DNA from: Bacillota bacterium
Lineage (GTDB): Bacteria > Bacillota > Clostridia > Lachnospirales > Lachnospiraceae
NCBI GenBank assembly: GCA_023457255.1
Contig: JAEWMB010000045.1
Span: 1-64,000, forward strand
Length of the DNA stretch: 64,000 bases
Direction: 5' to 3'
Under the pieces are notes generated by a model. It saw nothing but the letters and a program-made list of their open reading frames with translations. It was not told the DNA's origin and did not search any database. A program made the translations under genes and the position numbers. Position 1 is the stretch's first letter; each line of letters opens with the position of its first letter. Positions 45,631 to 54,056 of the stretch are shown here, piece by piece.

Positions 45631-46464
45631 TCAGGATAAATATCCTATAAGAATACCTAAAATCTCTATAAACTCATCTCTACACTCCTCTTGAGATATC
45701 AAATGACTTACTTCTATCCTTTTATCACTTGAATTGAATTCTGGCGGTGTCCAATTAGATGAATATTGAACAATATGTGCCTTATCACCTTCTATAAAAT
45801 ATCCAAAATAAATATATTTTTCATACATATTCTTATCTGTTTGATACAGATATACAATCTGAACAGGTACATTGTTTATATAAGAGGGATTATTTTTCCT
45901 GTATAAATCATCCAAATAAACAATAAACGTATTCATTGTTTGGCTAATTTCTTTCATGTGGTTGCTAAATACCCAGCTGAATCCTCTATTCCCTTCATGC
46001 CTTAGCCCACATACTTCTATCTTATCGTCTTTCGTATAGGACAAGTCTATTCGGCTCCCGTCCGAAAAGTAATGTAATAATTCTTTGAATACTTCAGATT
46101 GCAATTTATTATATCCATATTCACTTTTATCAAGTTCAGCAATATCAGTAATAAAATAATTAGCACCTTCTTCCTTGGAATAGTTTAGTACATGATTATA
46201 TATAGTGTCTTCAATCACATACAACGGCTCAAAAAAGAAAAACTGCTTAACAATTGCGTTAAAATCAGCCTCACTAATCTGGTTAAATTTTACACAATTA
46301 TTATCGTAATCTATTCCCTTTGCCTGATATTCCAGAGCTAAAACATCATATGGAATATTTTCACGAGGTCCTTTGGGTGATGTAGCAGTAATACGCCATG
46401 CAACCAAATAAAGTAATACTATACTACTTACAGTGATTATGACTACCTTAATTATAGATTTCAT
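45631..46464 (-). CDS. Unknown membrane-anchored protein inserted next to map
   Basis: The 277-residue protein has an N-terminal signal anchor (about 4-22; basic start then a hydrophobic stretch) and an outward domain with many acidic and aromatic residues. I recognise no family. The ATG at 46464 has GGGAGAGG 5 nt upstream; another ATG five codons earlier overlaps that site. The gene lies on the 1132-bp segment bounded by the two copies of the map 3' end, so it was probably gained in one event. Its AT content is high compared with map and hppA on either side. Confidence 0.7.
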   Translation of the reverse strand: MKSIIKVVIITVSSIVLLYLVAWRITATSPKGPRENIPYDVLALEYQAKGIDYDNNCVKFNQISEADFNAIVKQFFFFEPLYVIEDTIYNHVLNYSKEEGANYFITDIAELDKSEYGYNKLQSEVFKELLHYFSDGSRIDLSYTKDDKIEVCGLRHEGNRGFSWVFSNHMKEISQTMNTFIVYLDDLYRKNNPSYINNVPVQIVYLYQTDKNMYEKYIYFGYFIEGDKAHIVQYSSNWTPPEFNSSDKRIEVSHLISQEECRDEFIEILGILIGYLS

Positions 46465-46576
46465 AAATACCTCTCCCATAAATACATAATTCCGGTTTTA
46501 GTTATAGTACTATACCCTTGGCAAGCATAACTCTTGGCAAGCTAATATGTGGTATCAATGACATATAATTATTTAC

Positions 46577-46658
46577 TTATCTGGACAATACCTCTGCTCC
46601 CTGTTCTGTAATCAAGATAGTGTACTCCCACTGTGCAGAAGGTTTCCCGTCTTCTGTT
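46577..46658 (-). repeat. Functional copy of the 82-bp direct repeat (map 3' end)
   Basis: The live partner of the copy at 45445-45526. The two are identical across 82 bp and begin exactly at the stop codon of map. The offset between copies is 1132 bp. Confidence 0.9.
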
Positions 46659-47446
46659 CTGATAGTCCATCCATCCATTTGATCCTCTGTAACCCCTGCC
46701 TTCCCCATATTTATCATAGGTTCAATCGTAAAGGTCATTCCCGGAACTAATAAAATGTCAGTGTTCCTTCTTCCGATATGGCTTACCCAAGGTTCCTCAT
46801 GAAAGTCGGTTCCAATTCCATGTCCACCAATATTTTTAACTACCGTATAACCGTTCTTTTTTGCATGTTGGTTAATTACAAAACCGATGTCTCCAAGAAA
46901 TCTCCATGGTTTTGCTTCCGAAAGACCAAGCTCTAAACATTCCTTAGCCACCTTAACAAGCTTCTCCTTCTCTTCTCCTACCGCTCCGATACAGTACATA
47001 CGAGACGCATCGCCATAGAAACCATCAACGATTGTTGTACAGTCGACATTGATAATGTCTCCGTCCGCAAGGATTCTGTCCGAATCAGGAATACCGTGGC
47101 AAACCACTTCATTAATTGAGGTACATACACTTTTAGGATATCCGTGATAATTTAAGCAAGCCGGAATTCCACCTAATTTTTTCGTCTGTTCTTCCACTAA
47201 TCTATTCAATTCTTCTGTGGACACTCCTGCTTTCACAAATGGCTCAACATAATCAAGTACAAGTGTATTAATGTGCCCCGCTTTTTTCATACCTTCTATT
47301 TGTTCCGGTGTCTTGATCATATCTCTGGACGGAACCATTGCTCCCCTTCTTGCAAATTCTTCCATCCGCTCATCAATTGCCATATGACAACTTTTATATT
47401 TTTTGCCGCTATTGCACCAGCACATATCGTTTCTACCTATTTTCAT
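46577..47446 (-). CDS. map: Methionine aminopeptidase with N-terminal SEC-C zinc motif
   Basis: Removes the starting methionine from new proteins. The 289-residue protein has a short N-terminal SEC-C-type zinc motif (CWCNSGKKYKSCH, about 9-21), found in clostridial Map, and then the creatinase-fold domain. Metal ligands are in VDCTTIVDGFYGDASR (two Asp), GHGIGTDFHEEP (His), FTIEPMI (Glu) and the C-terminal WEYTILIT (Glu). The last 27 codons are those duplicated downstream. GGAGG is upstream of the ATG. Confidence 0.95.
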   Translation of the reverse strand: MKIGRNDMCWCNSGKKYKSCHMAIDERMEEFARRGAMVPSRDMIKTPEQIEGMKKAGHINTLVLDYVEPFVKAGVSTEELNRLVEEQTKKLGGIPACLNYHGYPKSVCTSINEVVCHGIPDSDRILADGDIINVDCTTIVDGFYGDASRMYCIGAVGEEKEKLVKVAKECLELGLSEAKPWRFLGDIGFVINQHAKKNGYTVVKNIGGHGIGTDFHEEPWVSHIGRRNTDILLVPGMTFTIEPMINMGKAGVTEDQMDGWTIRTEDGKPSAQWEYTILITEQGAEVLSR

Positions 47447-47800
47447 ATTCTGCCTCCTACGAATAACTTTCTTATATATGGAGAGAAAAAATAATTTTAT
47501 TTGATTTATAACCTCCTAATCAAACATATATGAAATCTCTTTCTCTCTTAGTATTATTATTTTGTAATATTATTAAGCCTTCTCTAAATTATCGTACATT
47601 CAAATCAAGAATTCAATACCTAAAACAGAATTTTCTATTTTCTCATATGTTCAAGCACATCTCATGAAATACCTCAAATATTTACCAATCTATGTTTTCC
47701 ATGTTACCTAATAATATGTTTCTTTATGCAGCATACTCTTATTATAGGAGTTATTACTCCTGCCATTCTCTTAAGATTTTATTACATTGGTAGAAAATTG

Positions 47801-47829
47801 TTGAAAAATATATAATTATTGGATATTAT
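47801..47829 (+). promoter_or_regulatory. SigA-type promoter of the TVP38-family gene
   Basis: TTGAAA (47801-47806) and TATTAT (47824-47829) are 17 bp apart. The start codon at 47859 is about 25 bp from the predicted transcript start. The rest of 47447-47858 shows no gene. Confidence 0.65.
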
Positions 47830-47858
47830 ACTGTTGGACTATTTAAAAAGGAGCTACT

Positions 47859-48602
47859 ATGACGAATCCGGAAGCAGAACGAAATCTAGATGAAAAACAA
47901 AAGAAGAGAAGAAGAATAACTAGTATCATATCAATTCTATTATTCTTTTTATTTTCGATTGCAGTTTTTTGCCTTATCGGCCTAAGAATGCTTGAATTTG
48001 TGTCTGAGCCTGATAAATTCCGCCAATGGGTGGATGATATGGGCTTTAAAAGCAGACTCATCTTTATCGGTATGGTAGCATTTCAAATCGTCATTGCCAT
48101 AATTCCTGGAGAACCTTTGGAAATAGGTGCTGGTTATGCTTTTGGTGTACTCGAAGGTACTTTACTATGTATGCTAGGTATTCTTATCGGCAGTACCTTG
48201 GTTTTCTTATTCACTAGATTTTTTGGTGCAAAATTTGTAGAAGCTATTTATCCTAAAGAAAAACTTATGAAATATAAGTTTTTACAGAATAAAAAGAAAC
48301 TGAATCTTGTCACGTTTATCTTATTTTTAATACCGGGTACTCCAAAAGATGTACTAACCTATTTTATTGGACTAACTCCTATGAAACTATCTACCTGGAT
48401 ACTAATCACCTGTACCGCCAGAATCCCCTCGGTAGTTACTTCAACAATAGGCGGAAATGCACTTGGGCTGAAGGATTATAAATACGCGATTATTGCATTT
48501 GCCATCGCTGTTGCTATCAGCGGTCTTGGGCTTTTTATCCACAGACTGATCAGTAAAGTTCATAACAAATCCACAATCGTCGATACAAATCAACAAGAGT
48601 GA
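47859..48602 (+). CDS. TVP38/TMEM64 (DedA-like) membrane protein
   Basis: The 247-residue protein has a cytoplasmic basic start and about six hydrophobic segments. The central block IPGEPLEIGAGYAFGVLEG near residue 85 and FLIPGTPKDVLTYFIGLTPM near 155 are the paired re-entrant loops typical of the SNARE-associated/VTT family. These proteins are linked to lipid scrambling or small-molecule transport, but the substrate here is unknown. AAAGGAGC precedes the ATG. It converges on the V-ATPase operon. Confidence 0.88.
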   Translation: MTNPEAERNLDEKQKKRRRITSIISILLFFLFSIAVFCLIGLRMLEFVSEPDKFRQWVDDMGFKSRLIFIGMVAFQIVIAIIPGEPLEIGAGYAFGVLEGTLLCMLGILIGSTLVFLFTRFFGAKFVEAIYPKEKLMKYKFLQNKKKLNLVTFILFLIPGTPKDVLTYFIGLTPMKLSTWILITCTARIPSVVTSTIGGNALGLKDYKYAIIAFAIAVAISGLGLFIHRLISKVHNKSTIVDTNQQE

Positions 48603-48658
48603 TTCAATTACAGATCAATTTAAAATATTATGCCTTATGAATTTACTTTGTCATGAAA

Positions 48659-48707
48659 AATAAGTCTAATCAAGTTTTTCCCGAAGAAAATCTTGGCTAG
48701 ACTTATT
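48659..48707. terminator. Terminator hairpin between the TVP38-family gene and ntpD
   Basis: AATAAGTCTA (48659-48668) and TAGACTTATT (48698-48707) form a perfect 10-bp stem, with a smaller CAAG/CTTG stem inside. It lies between two convergent units and can end both. Confidence 0.65.
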
Positions 48708-48723
48708 CTTATGAGTATTTTTC

Positions 48724-49362
48724 TTACAAGGATTTTTCCTTCTTGGTGAGCTTTACTCTTTTTATAACCTTTAATCTTGTAAACTCCTCCCTTTCCTTTT
48801 CTTCGAGGGCATTTGCAATTTCCTTCGTAAGTCCGGTATAATAAGGGATCGTAATATTCTTTAAGGCATTCGCTCTTTTCTGGGTTTTCTTAATACTCGC
48901 TGCTAATCGATAGGCTGCATTCTCCACCATAGAAAGACGAATGGTCAGTTCTTTTACTTTGTTAAAGTGCTTGCATGCTTCATCCAGGGATAATCTGGTA
49001 TCATAAAATGCATAACTTGGTACGTTATCCTTCTTTCTATCGTAATCCACCAACGGTATCTCTGTACCCATAATACTTCTTGTTTTTATCTTTATAGAAT
49101 CCTCGATTGGAATTGCATGGCTTAACGCATCCACATGATGGATCCCCATCTCTATGTTGGCTTCCTGTAACGCCAGGTAAGCAGCAGAAAACGTTGCATC
49201 CAGTTCCTTTTGAATGTTCCTCGAGGAATTGATAAGCTCCAACAGCTCACGGATAAGAATGTTACGTTTCTTATCCATTAGCTCATAGCCTTGTTTTGAC
49301 AATGCTAAGGAGTTTTTTGCAAGGATATAATTACCCTTGGTTGGAAATGAATTTTGATCCAT
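48724..49362 (-). CDS. ntpD: V/A-type ATPase subunit D (central stalk)
   Basis: Forms the rotating central shaft with subunit F. The 212-residue protein is largely helical, with N- and C-terminal coiled coils (about 10-70 and 130-200), and carries the family region NSLALSKQGYELMDKKRNIL. It is the last gene of the operon, 4 bp after ntpB, followed by a terminator. Confidence 0.95.
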   Translation of the reverse strand: MDQNSFPTKGNYILAKNSLALSKQGYELMDKKRNILIRELLELINSSRNIQKELDATFSAAYLALQEANIEMGIHHVDALSHAIPIEDSIKIKTRSIMGTEIPLVDYDRKKDNVPSYAFYDTRLSLDEACKHFNKVKELTIRLSMVENAAYRLAASIKKTQKRANALKNITIPYYTGLTKEIANALEEKEREEFTRLKVIKRVKLTKKEKSL

Positions 49363-49366
49363 ATGC

Positions 49367-50752
49367 TCACTCCCTTGTTTTCTTTCCGTAATACTTTGCT
49401 AAAATCTTCGTATCGATACGGTCTAACTCCTCTTTTGGCAGAATTGCAAGCAACCTCCATCCAATATTTAAGGTATCTTCAATCGAGCGGTTATCTTCCT
49501 TTGTCTGAGTGACAAACTCTTGTTCAAAAGCCCTGCCAAAGGCAAGATATTTTTTATCAAGGTCTGATAACTCATCCTCACCAATAACGCTTGCAAGTGC
49601 TCTTGCTTCTCCAACATGAGCGTAACAAGAGAATAATTGGTTTGCCACATCCTGATGGTCTTCTCTCGTAAAACCTTCACCAATACCATCCTTCATAAGA
49701 CGAGAAAGCGACGGAAGTACATTGATTGGCGGATAAATATTCTTTTGATATAAAGAACGCTCAAGAACAATTTGACCTTCTGTAATATACCCGGTTAAGT
49801 CCGGTATTGGATGCGTAATATCATCATTTGGCATGGTTAAAATCGGCACCTGTGTTACAGATCCCTTACAACCCTTCACAATCCCTGCTCTTTCATAAAT
49901 AGTTGCAAACTCACTATATAAATAACCCGGATATCCTTTACGGCTTGGAATTTCACCTTTTGCAGAAGACACCTCACGAAGAGCCTCTGCAAAGGAGGTC
50001 ATATCGGTTAAAATCACCAATACATGCATTCCTTTTTCAAAAGCCAGATACTCTGCTGCTGTCAAGGCAACCTTTGGGGTAATCAAACGCTCAATTACAG
50101 GGTCGCTTGCTAAGTTAAGATACATAACCACATGAGAGTTTGCACCGCTTTCCTCAAAAGTACGTCGGAAGAAATCAGCAACGTCATATTTAACACCCAT
50201 TGCTGCAAAAACAATAACAAATTGCTCGTCTTCCTCCCCACCAAGAGAAGCTTGTGTAACAATCTGGGCTGCCAGCTCATCATGTGGCAAACCATTTCCA
50301 GAAAATATCGGAAGCTTCTGTCCACGAATTAAAGTTGTTAATCCATCAATGGCGGAAATACCGGTGCGAATATAGTTTCTTGGATATTCTCGCTGACATG
50401 GGTTTAGCGGCTCTCCATTCACATTATGCTTCATCTCCGGAATAATACTGCCAAGTCCGTCGATGGGTTCACCAACTCCGTTAAACACACGGCCGAGAAT
50501 TTCTTCAGATAAATTAAGTTCCATAGGATGGCCGGTTAATTTAGTTCTTGTATTATCAAGTGCCATATCCTCTGTACCTTCAAAAACCTGGATAACCACT
50601 TTGTCCTCATAACTCTCAACAATACGGCCAATTTTTTTTGTATGCTCATCTATCGTAATTTCTACAATTTCTTCATAGGAGGCGTCATTTACTCCTTCAA
50701 GTACAATCAATGGTCCATTGATCTGACTTAAGCCAATATATTCAACTGACAT
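49367..50752 (-). CDS. ntpB: V/A-type ATPase subunit B
   Basis: Regulatory nucleotide-binding subunit of the A3B3 head. The 461-residue protein shows the expected domain order and lacks a full P-loop (IFSGNGLPHDELAAQI near 150, where Walker A lies in subunit A), as is normal for B. The C-terminus has the usual helical domain (GEARALASVIGEDELS). The ribosome binding site AAAGGAGGG precedes the ATG. It starts 13 bp after ntpA. Confidence 0.97.
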   Translation of the reverse strand: MSVEYIGLSQINGPLIVLEGVNDASYEEIVEITIDEHTKKIGRIVESYEDKVVIQVFEGTEDMALDNTRTKLTGHPMELNLSEEILGRVFNGVGEPIDGLGSIIPEMKHNVNGEPLNPCQREYPRNYIRTGISAIDGLTTLIRGQKLPIFSGNGLPHDELAAQIVTQASLGGEEDEQFVIVFAAMGVKYDVADFFRRTFEESGANSHVVMYLNLASDPVIERLITPKVALTAAEYLAFEKGMHVLVILTDMTSFAEALREVSSAKGEIPSRKGYPGYLYSEFATIYERAGIVKGCKGSVTQVPILTMPNDDITHPIPDLTGYITEGQIVLERSLYQKNIYPPINVLPSLSRLMKDGIGEGFTREDHQDVANQLFSCYAHVGEARALASVIGEDELSDLDKKYLAFGRAFEQEFVTQTKEDNRSIEDTLNIGWRLLAILPKEELDRIDTKILAKYYGKKTRE

Positions 50753-50765
50753 CTCTATCCCTCCT

Positions 50766-52532
50766 TTATGCGTTTGTCTCTATAAAATGCTGATAGAATT
50801 TATCAATCTCAGATTTATACGTATCAAATTTTGCGAGTTCTTCATTTCCTATATCGTATTTCATGGAAATGATATGGTCAAAAATTGGATTCTCTCTTAA
50901 TAATGACATAGGCATATTCATCTCCACCAGTGACTTTGCCTTTTCATATAGGTAAAGAATTGTTTCCATCATCTTCATCTGCTTTGCAAGTGGCACATAC
51001 GTATCCGAAGCATGATATGCATTCTGCTGTATAAATCCAAGTCTTATTACCCTGGCAATCTCTAAGGTTAGTTTCTGATCATCCGGAAGAACATCGCTGC
51101 CTATTAACTTAACGATTTCATTTAACTTACTTTCCTCTGTTAAGATACGTAATACTTCGTTACGATAATTCATGAAATTGCTTCCAACATTCTTTGAATA
51201 CCAAGGTGCTAAATCATTTAAATACTCGCTATAGCTTGTTAGCCACTGAATAGCCGGGAAATGTCTTGCATAGGCAAGTGACTTATCAAGAGCAAAGAAG
51301 CAGCGAACAAATCGCTTGGTATTTTGAGTAACTGGTTCTGAGAAGTCACCACCCTGTGGAGATACTGCGCCAATAATGGATACACTGCCTTCGGAACCGT
51401 TTAAATTTTGCACATAGCCTGCTCTTTCGTAGAAGGAAGACAGTCTGGATGCCAAATAGGCAGGGAATCCCTCTTCTGCAGGCATTTCTTCCAAACGGCC
51501 TGATAACTCACGAAGAGCTTCCGCCCAACGAGAGGTCGAATCCGCCATAATTGCCACATGATATCCCATATCGCGGTAATATTCTGCTAATGTTATACCG
51601 GTATATATACTGGCTTCACGGGCTGCAACCGGCATATTTGACGTATTGGCAATCAGTACGGTACGGTCTAAGAGAAGCTTTCCTGACTTTGGATCCACCA
51701 ATTTAGAGAAGTCTTCCAAAACTTCCGTCATCTCATTACCACGCTCCCCACAGCCGATGTAGACGATAATATCCGCATCGGACCATTTTGCCAGCTGATG
51801 CTGGGTCATGGTCTTCCCGGTGCCAAACCCTCCCGGAATCGCAGCGGTACCGCCTTTAGCTAGCGGGAACAAAGAATCAAGAATTCTTTGACCTGTAATT
51901 AAAGGCTTACTAGCCGGAAATCTCTTTCCAATCGGTCTTGGAATACGAATCGGCCACTCCTGTGTCATCGTAAGATTTACTTCTTTCCCTTCTCTATCCT
52001 TAATTACAACGATGGTATCTTTAATCGTATATTCTCCATCAGATACTACAGAGATTACTTTACCCTCTACTTTTGGCGGTACCATAACTTTATGAACAAT
52101 TGCAGGTGTTTCCGGGACTTCAGCAATTACCTTGCCACCATACACAAGTTCCCCAGGCGTTACCGTAATGTGTGCCTGAAACAATCTCTTTTCATCAAGG
52201 GACGGAATATTAACACCTCTGGCAATAAATGCTCCGGATTGCTTTGCAACCTCACTTAACGGACGTTCAATTCCATCAAAGATATTACTGATAATACCGG
52301 GGGCTAACGTTACGGAGATAGCACTTCCTGTTGAAGTAACCTCATCTCCCGGACGTAATCCTGTTGTTTCTTCAAAAACCTGAATGGTTGTCATCCCTTT
52401 TTCTAAGCTGATTACTTCACCGACAAGATTTTGTTTTCCTACTAACACCATTTCTGCAATACGAAATGGCTGCTTTCCTTTTACATAAACAACAGGCCCA
52501 TTAATTCCTGTAATTTTTGCTGTTTCATTCAT
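50766..52532 (-). CDS. ntpA: V/A-type ATPase catalytic subunit A
   Basis: Catalytic subunit. The 588-residue protein has the beta-barrel start, the A-type insertion (about 115-185) and the P-loop PGGFGTGKTMTQHQLAK near residue 230. IADSTSRWAEALRE near 325 provides the Walker B/sensor region. It overlaps ntpE by 8 bp, so translation is coupled. The length and motifs are standard. Confidence 0.98.
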   Translation of the reverse strand: MNETAKITGINGPVVYVKGKQPFRIAEMVLVGKQNLVGEVISLEKGMTTIQVFEETTGLRPGDEVTSTGSAISVTLAPGIISNIFDGIERPLSEVAKQSGAFIARGVNIPSLDEKRLFQAHITVTPGELVYGGKVIAEVPETPAIVHKVMVPPKVEGKVISVVSDGEYTIKDTIVVIKDREGKEVNLTMTQEWPIRIPRPIGKRFPASKPLITGQRILDSLFPLAKGGTAAIPGGFGTGKTMTQHQLAKWSDADIIVYIGCGERGNEMTEVLEDFSKLVDPKSGKLLLDRTVLIANTSNMPVAAREASIYTGITLAEYYRDMGYHVAIMADSTSRWAEALRELSGRLEEMPAEEGFPAYLASRLSSFYERAGYVQNLNGSEGSVSIIGAVSPQGGDFSEPVTQNTKRFVRCFFALDKSLAYARHFPAIQWLTSYSEYLNDLAPWYSKNVGSNFMNYRNEVLRILTEESKLNEIVKLIGSDVLPDDQKLTLEIARVIRLGFIQQNAYHASDTYVPLAKQMKMMETILYLYEKAKSLVEMNMPMSLLRENPIFDHIISMKYDIGNEELAKFDTYKSEIDKFYQHFIETNA

Positions 52533-53112
52533 GAAGGCTGCCTCCCTTCAGAGCAAAGCACTTTTTTGCCTCTTCCCACTTACTTAAGAAGGATTCATTA
52601 ATTACCACATTTTTATCCGGTATCACAGCTCTGGTTCCCCCCCAAAAGTCTGTTTCGCTGATTTCAATTGTAATATTTAGTTCCTCACATAGCAGGGCGG
52701 CCTTATCCGCGTCTGTACTATTTAAATATATTGTAACAGGACGATTCTTGGCAAATTCCTTCGCTTCCTTGATTTGTTTTTTTAACAATTCCACATAATT
52801 ATCCGTTTTCATAAACTCAGTAAGATTTATCTTTACTTTCGAAAATAAGTCTTCGGTTATTTCAGTGGCTCTGTCTTTATATAAATGACGAATCTCTAAT
52901 GTCTTTAGTGCGAGGGCAGTATTTTTTTCACGCATTAAGCGCTCCATTTCCTCTTTTAGATAAGCATCTGCCTTTCTTCTCGCCTCTTTTTTATGCTGCT
53001 CCAATTCTTTATCAAGGAGTAGCCTATATTCTTCTACCATAGCAGTATTCTGGGCAGTAGCATTGTCAACTGCCATGTTATAGAAGTGTTCTGCTTTTTC
53101 TTTGATGTTCAT
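52525..53112 (-). CDS. ntpE: V/A-type ATPase subunit E (peripheral stalk)
   Basis: The 195-residue protein is coiled-coil for about 1-90 (many E, K and R), followed by a globular C-terminal domain. This is the pattern of subunit E, which pairs with the small coiled-coil subunit encoded at 57065 to form the stator. It lies between ntpF and ntpA, the usual position. Sequence divergence in this family is high, so position carries much of the call. Confidence 0.9.
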   Translation of the reverse strand: MNIKEKAEHFYNMAVDNATAQNTAMVEEYRLLLDKELEQHKKEARRKADAYLKEEMERLMREKNTALALKTLEIRHLYKDRATEITEDLFSKVKINLTEFMKTDNYVELLKKQIKEAKEFAKNRPVTIYLNSTDADKAALLCEELNITIEISETDFWGGTRAVIPDKNVVINESFLSKWEEAKKCFALKGGSLHE

Positions 53113-53127
53113 AACAGACTAACCTCC

Positions 53128-53436
53128 TTATAATTTCAATCCGATTGCCTGACTTACATAGTCCGTGATAAAGTTAGGATTTCTACCTGTACCATGGCGG
53201 TCCGGAATTTCAACAATTAACGGCAAACGGCGACGTAACTTGACATCATTAATAATATCAGAAAAGTCTTTTTCAAGCTTCTCTGTTATTAAGATGATCC
53301 CGATTGATTTGTCTGCAACCGCTGCCTTTAATTGCTCCTCCAAATGGTCTTTCGAGTGAATTATAACACCTTCTACCCCAGCCAAACGCATACCAGTATA
53401 GGTATCCACATTATCACTGATAAGAAACATTTTCAT
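53128..53436 (-). CDS. ntpF: V/A-type ATPase subunit F
   Basis: A 102-residue small Rossmann-like subunit of the central stalk. FLISDNVDTYTGMRLAGVEG at the start and IGIILITEKL near 50 are typical. The ribosome binding site AGGAG, 5 nt before the ATG, belongs to the palindromic repeat unit C. In some nomenclatures (E. hirae) this subunit is NtpG. Confidence 0.93.
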   Translation of the reverse strand: MKMFLISDNVDTYTGMRLAGVEGVIIHSKDHLEEQLKAAVADKSIGIILITEKLEKDFSDIINDVKLRRRLPLIVEIPDRHGTGRNPNFITDYVSQAIGLKL

Positions 53437-53439
53437 TCA

Positions 53440-53474
53440 AACTCCTATCTGCGTGCCTCAGCACGCATTGAAAT
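53440..53474 (-). repeat. Palindromic ribosome-binding-site repeat, unit C
   Basis: On the minus strand TGCGTGC, loop TGAG, GCACGCA, then GATAGGAGT and, 5 nt after AGGAG, the ATG of ntpF at 53436. The 3' part GCACGCAGATAGGAGT is nearly the same as units A and B near 33.8 kb. Confidence 0.85.
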
Positions 53475-53480
53475 GAAGAT

Positions 53481-53506
53481 GTTGAAAAATTTCCCTATTT
53501 TTCAAC
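53481..53506. repeat. Perfect hairpin between repeat units C and D
   Basis: GTTGAAAAAT (53481-53490) and ATTTTTCAAC (53497-53506) form a 10-bp stem with a 6-nt loop. Together with units C and D it makes three hairpins between ntpK and ntpF. Confidence 0.7.
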
Positions 53507-53509
53507 CTA

Positions 53510-53543
53510 ACTCCTATCTGCGTGCCTTAGCACGCACTGAATT
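53510..53543 (-). repeat. Palindromic ribosome-binding-site repeat, unit D
   Basis: On the minus strand TGCGTGC, loop TAAG, GCACGCA, then GATAGGAG. It is the first unit downstream of ntpK; its AGGAG is not followed by a start codon. Confidence 0.85.
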
Positions 53544-53579
53544 CAAGATTATCCACCTTTTTACCGGTCTGTCTGTTGA

Positions 53580-54023
53580 TTAAGCATTTAAAATCATAAA
53601 GGAAATTAACATACCGTAAAGCGCTACACCTTCTGCAAGAGCAACAAAGATTAATGCTTTACCCATAATCTTGGAATCTTCACTTAAAGCACCCAGCGCT
53701 GCACTAGCTGCACTAGCTACGGCAATACCAGCACCAATGGTTGACATACCGGTAGATAATGCTGCCGCTATAAAACGTAAGCCTTCTCCTGCTGCCGGAG
53801 CCGCTTCTGCTGCGGCTTCTGCCGCTGCCAATGCAACTGTACCGGCTGCGTTATGAAACATAAGTAAGGACCCTACAACTACAGTAGCAAAAAACACAAA
53901 TATTTGAGAACCCAATATCCATTTGGTTGCTTTTTGTTGTTTTTGTTTCTTAAACATTATATATCCAATTGGTAAAAAGAAATTTAATACTAAAATACCT
54001 GCTATAATATAATTTGTATACAT
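53580..54023 (-). CDS. ntpK: V/A-type ATPase membrane rotor subunit K (c subunit)
   Basis: The 147-residue protein has four membrane helices, but only the second pair is a typical c-type hairpin. Helices 1 and 2 (about 4-24 and 36-57) lack the Gly motif. An Ala/Glu-rich linker (about 60-82) follows. The hairpin at about 83-146 has GAGIAVASAASAALGAL and ends with LAEGVALYGML, whose Glu is the ion-binding carboxylate. The positions that hold Gln and Ser/Thr in Na+-binding c subunits appear to be Ala and Gly here, so proton coupling is predicted. Double-hairpin K subunits, by contrast, repeat the c motif. Confidence 0.9.
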   Translation of the reverse strand: MYTNYIIAGILVLNFFLPIGYIMFKKQKQQKATKWILGSQIFVFFATVVVGSLLMFHNAAGTVALAAAEAAAEAAPAAGEGLRFIAAALSTGMSTIGAGIAVASAASAALGALSEDSKIMGKALIFVALAEGVALYGMLISFMILNA

Positions 54024-54056
54024 ATGCTAACACTCCTTTTTTATGAGTTGATTGGC

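Noticed and set aside
46515..46545. Short direct repeat CTTGGCAAGC/CTTGGCAAGC-like upstream of the inserted gene
   Set aside because: Two short copies of about 10 bp are too little to call an element or an attachment site.
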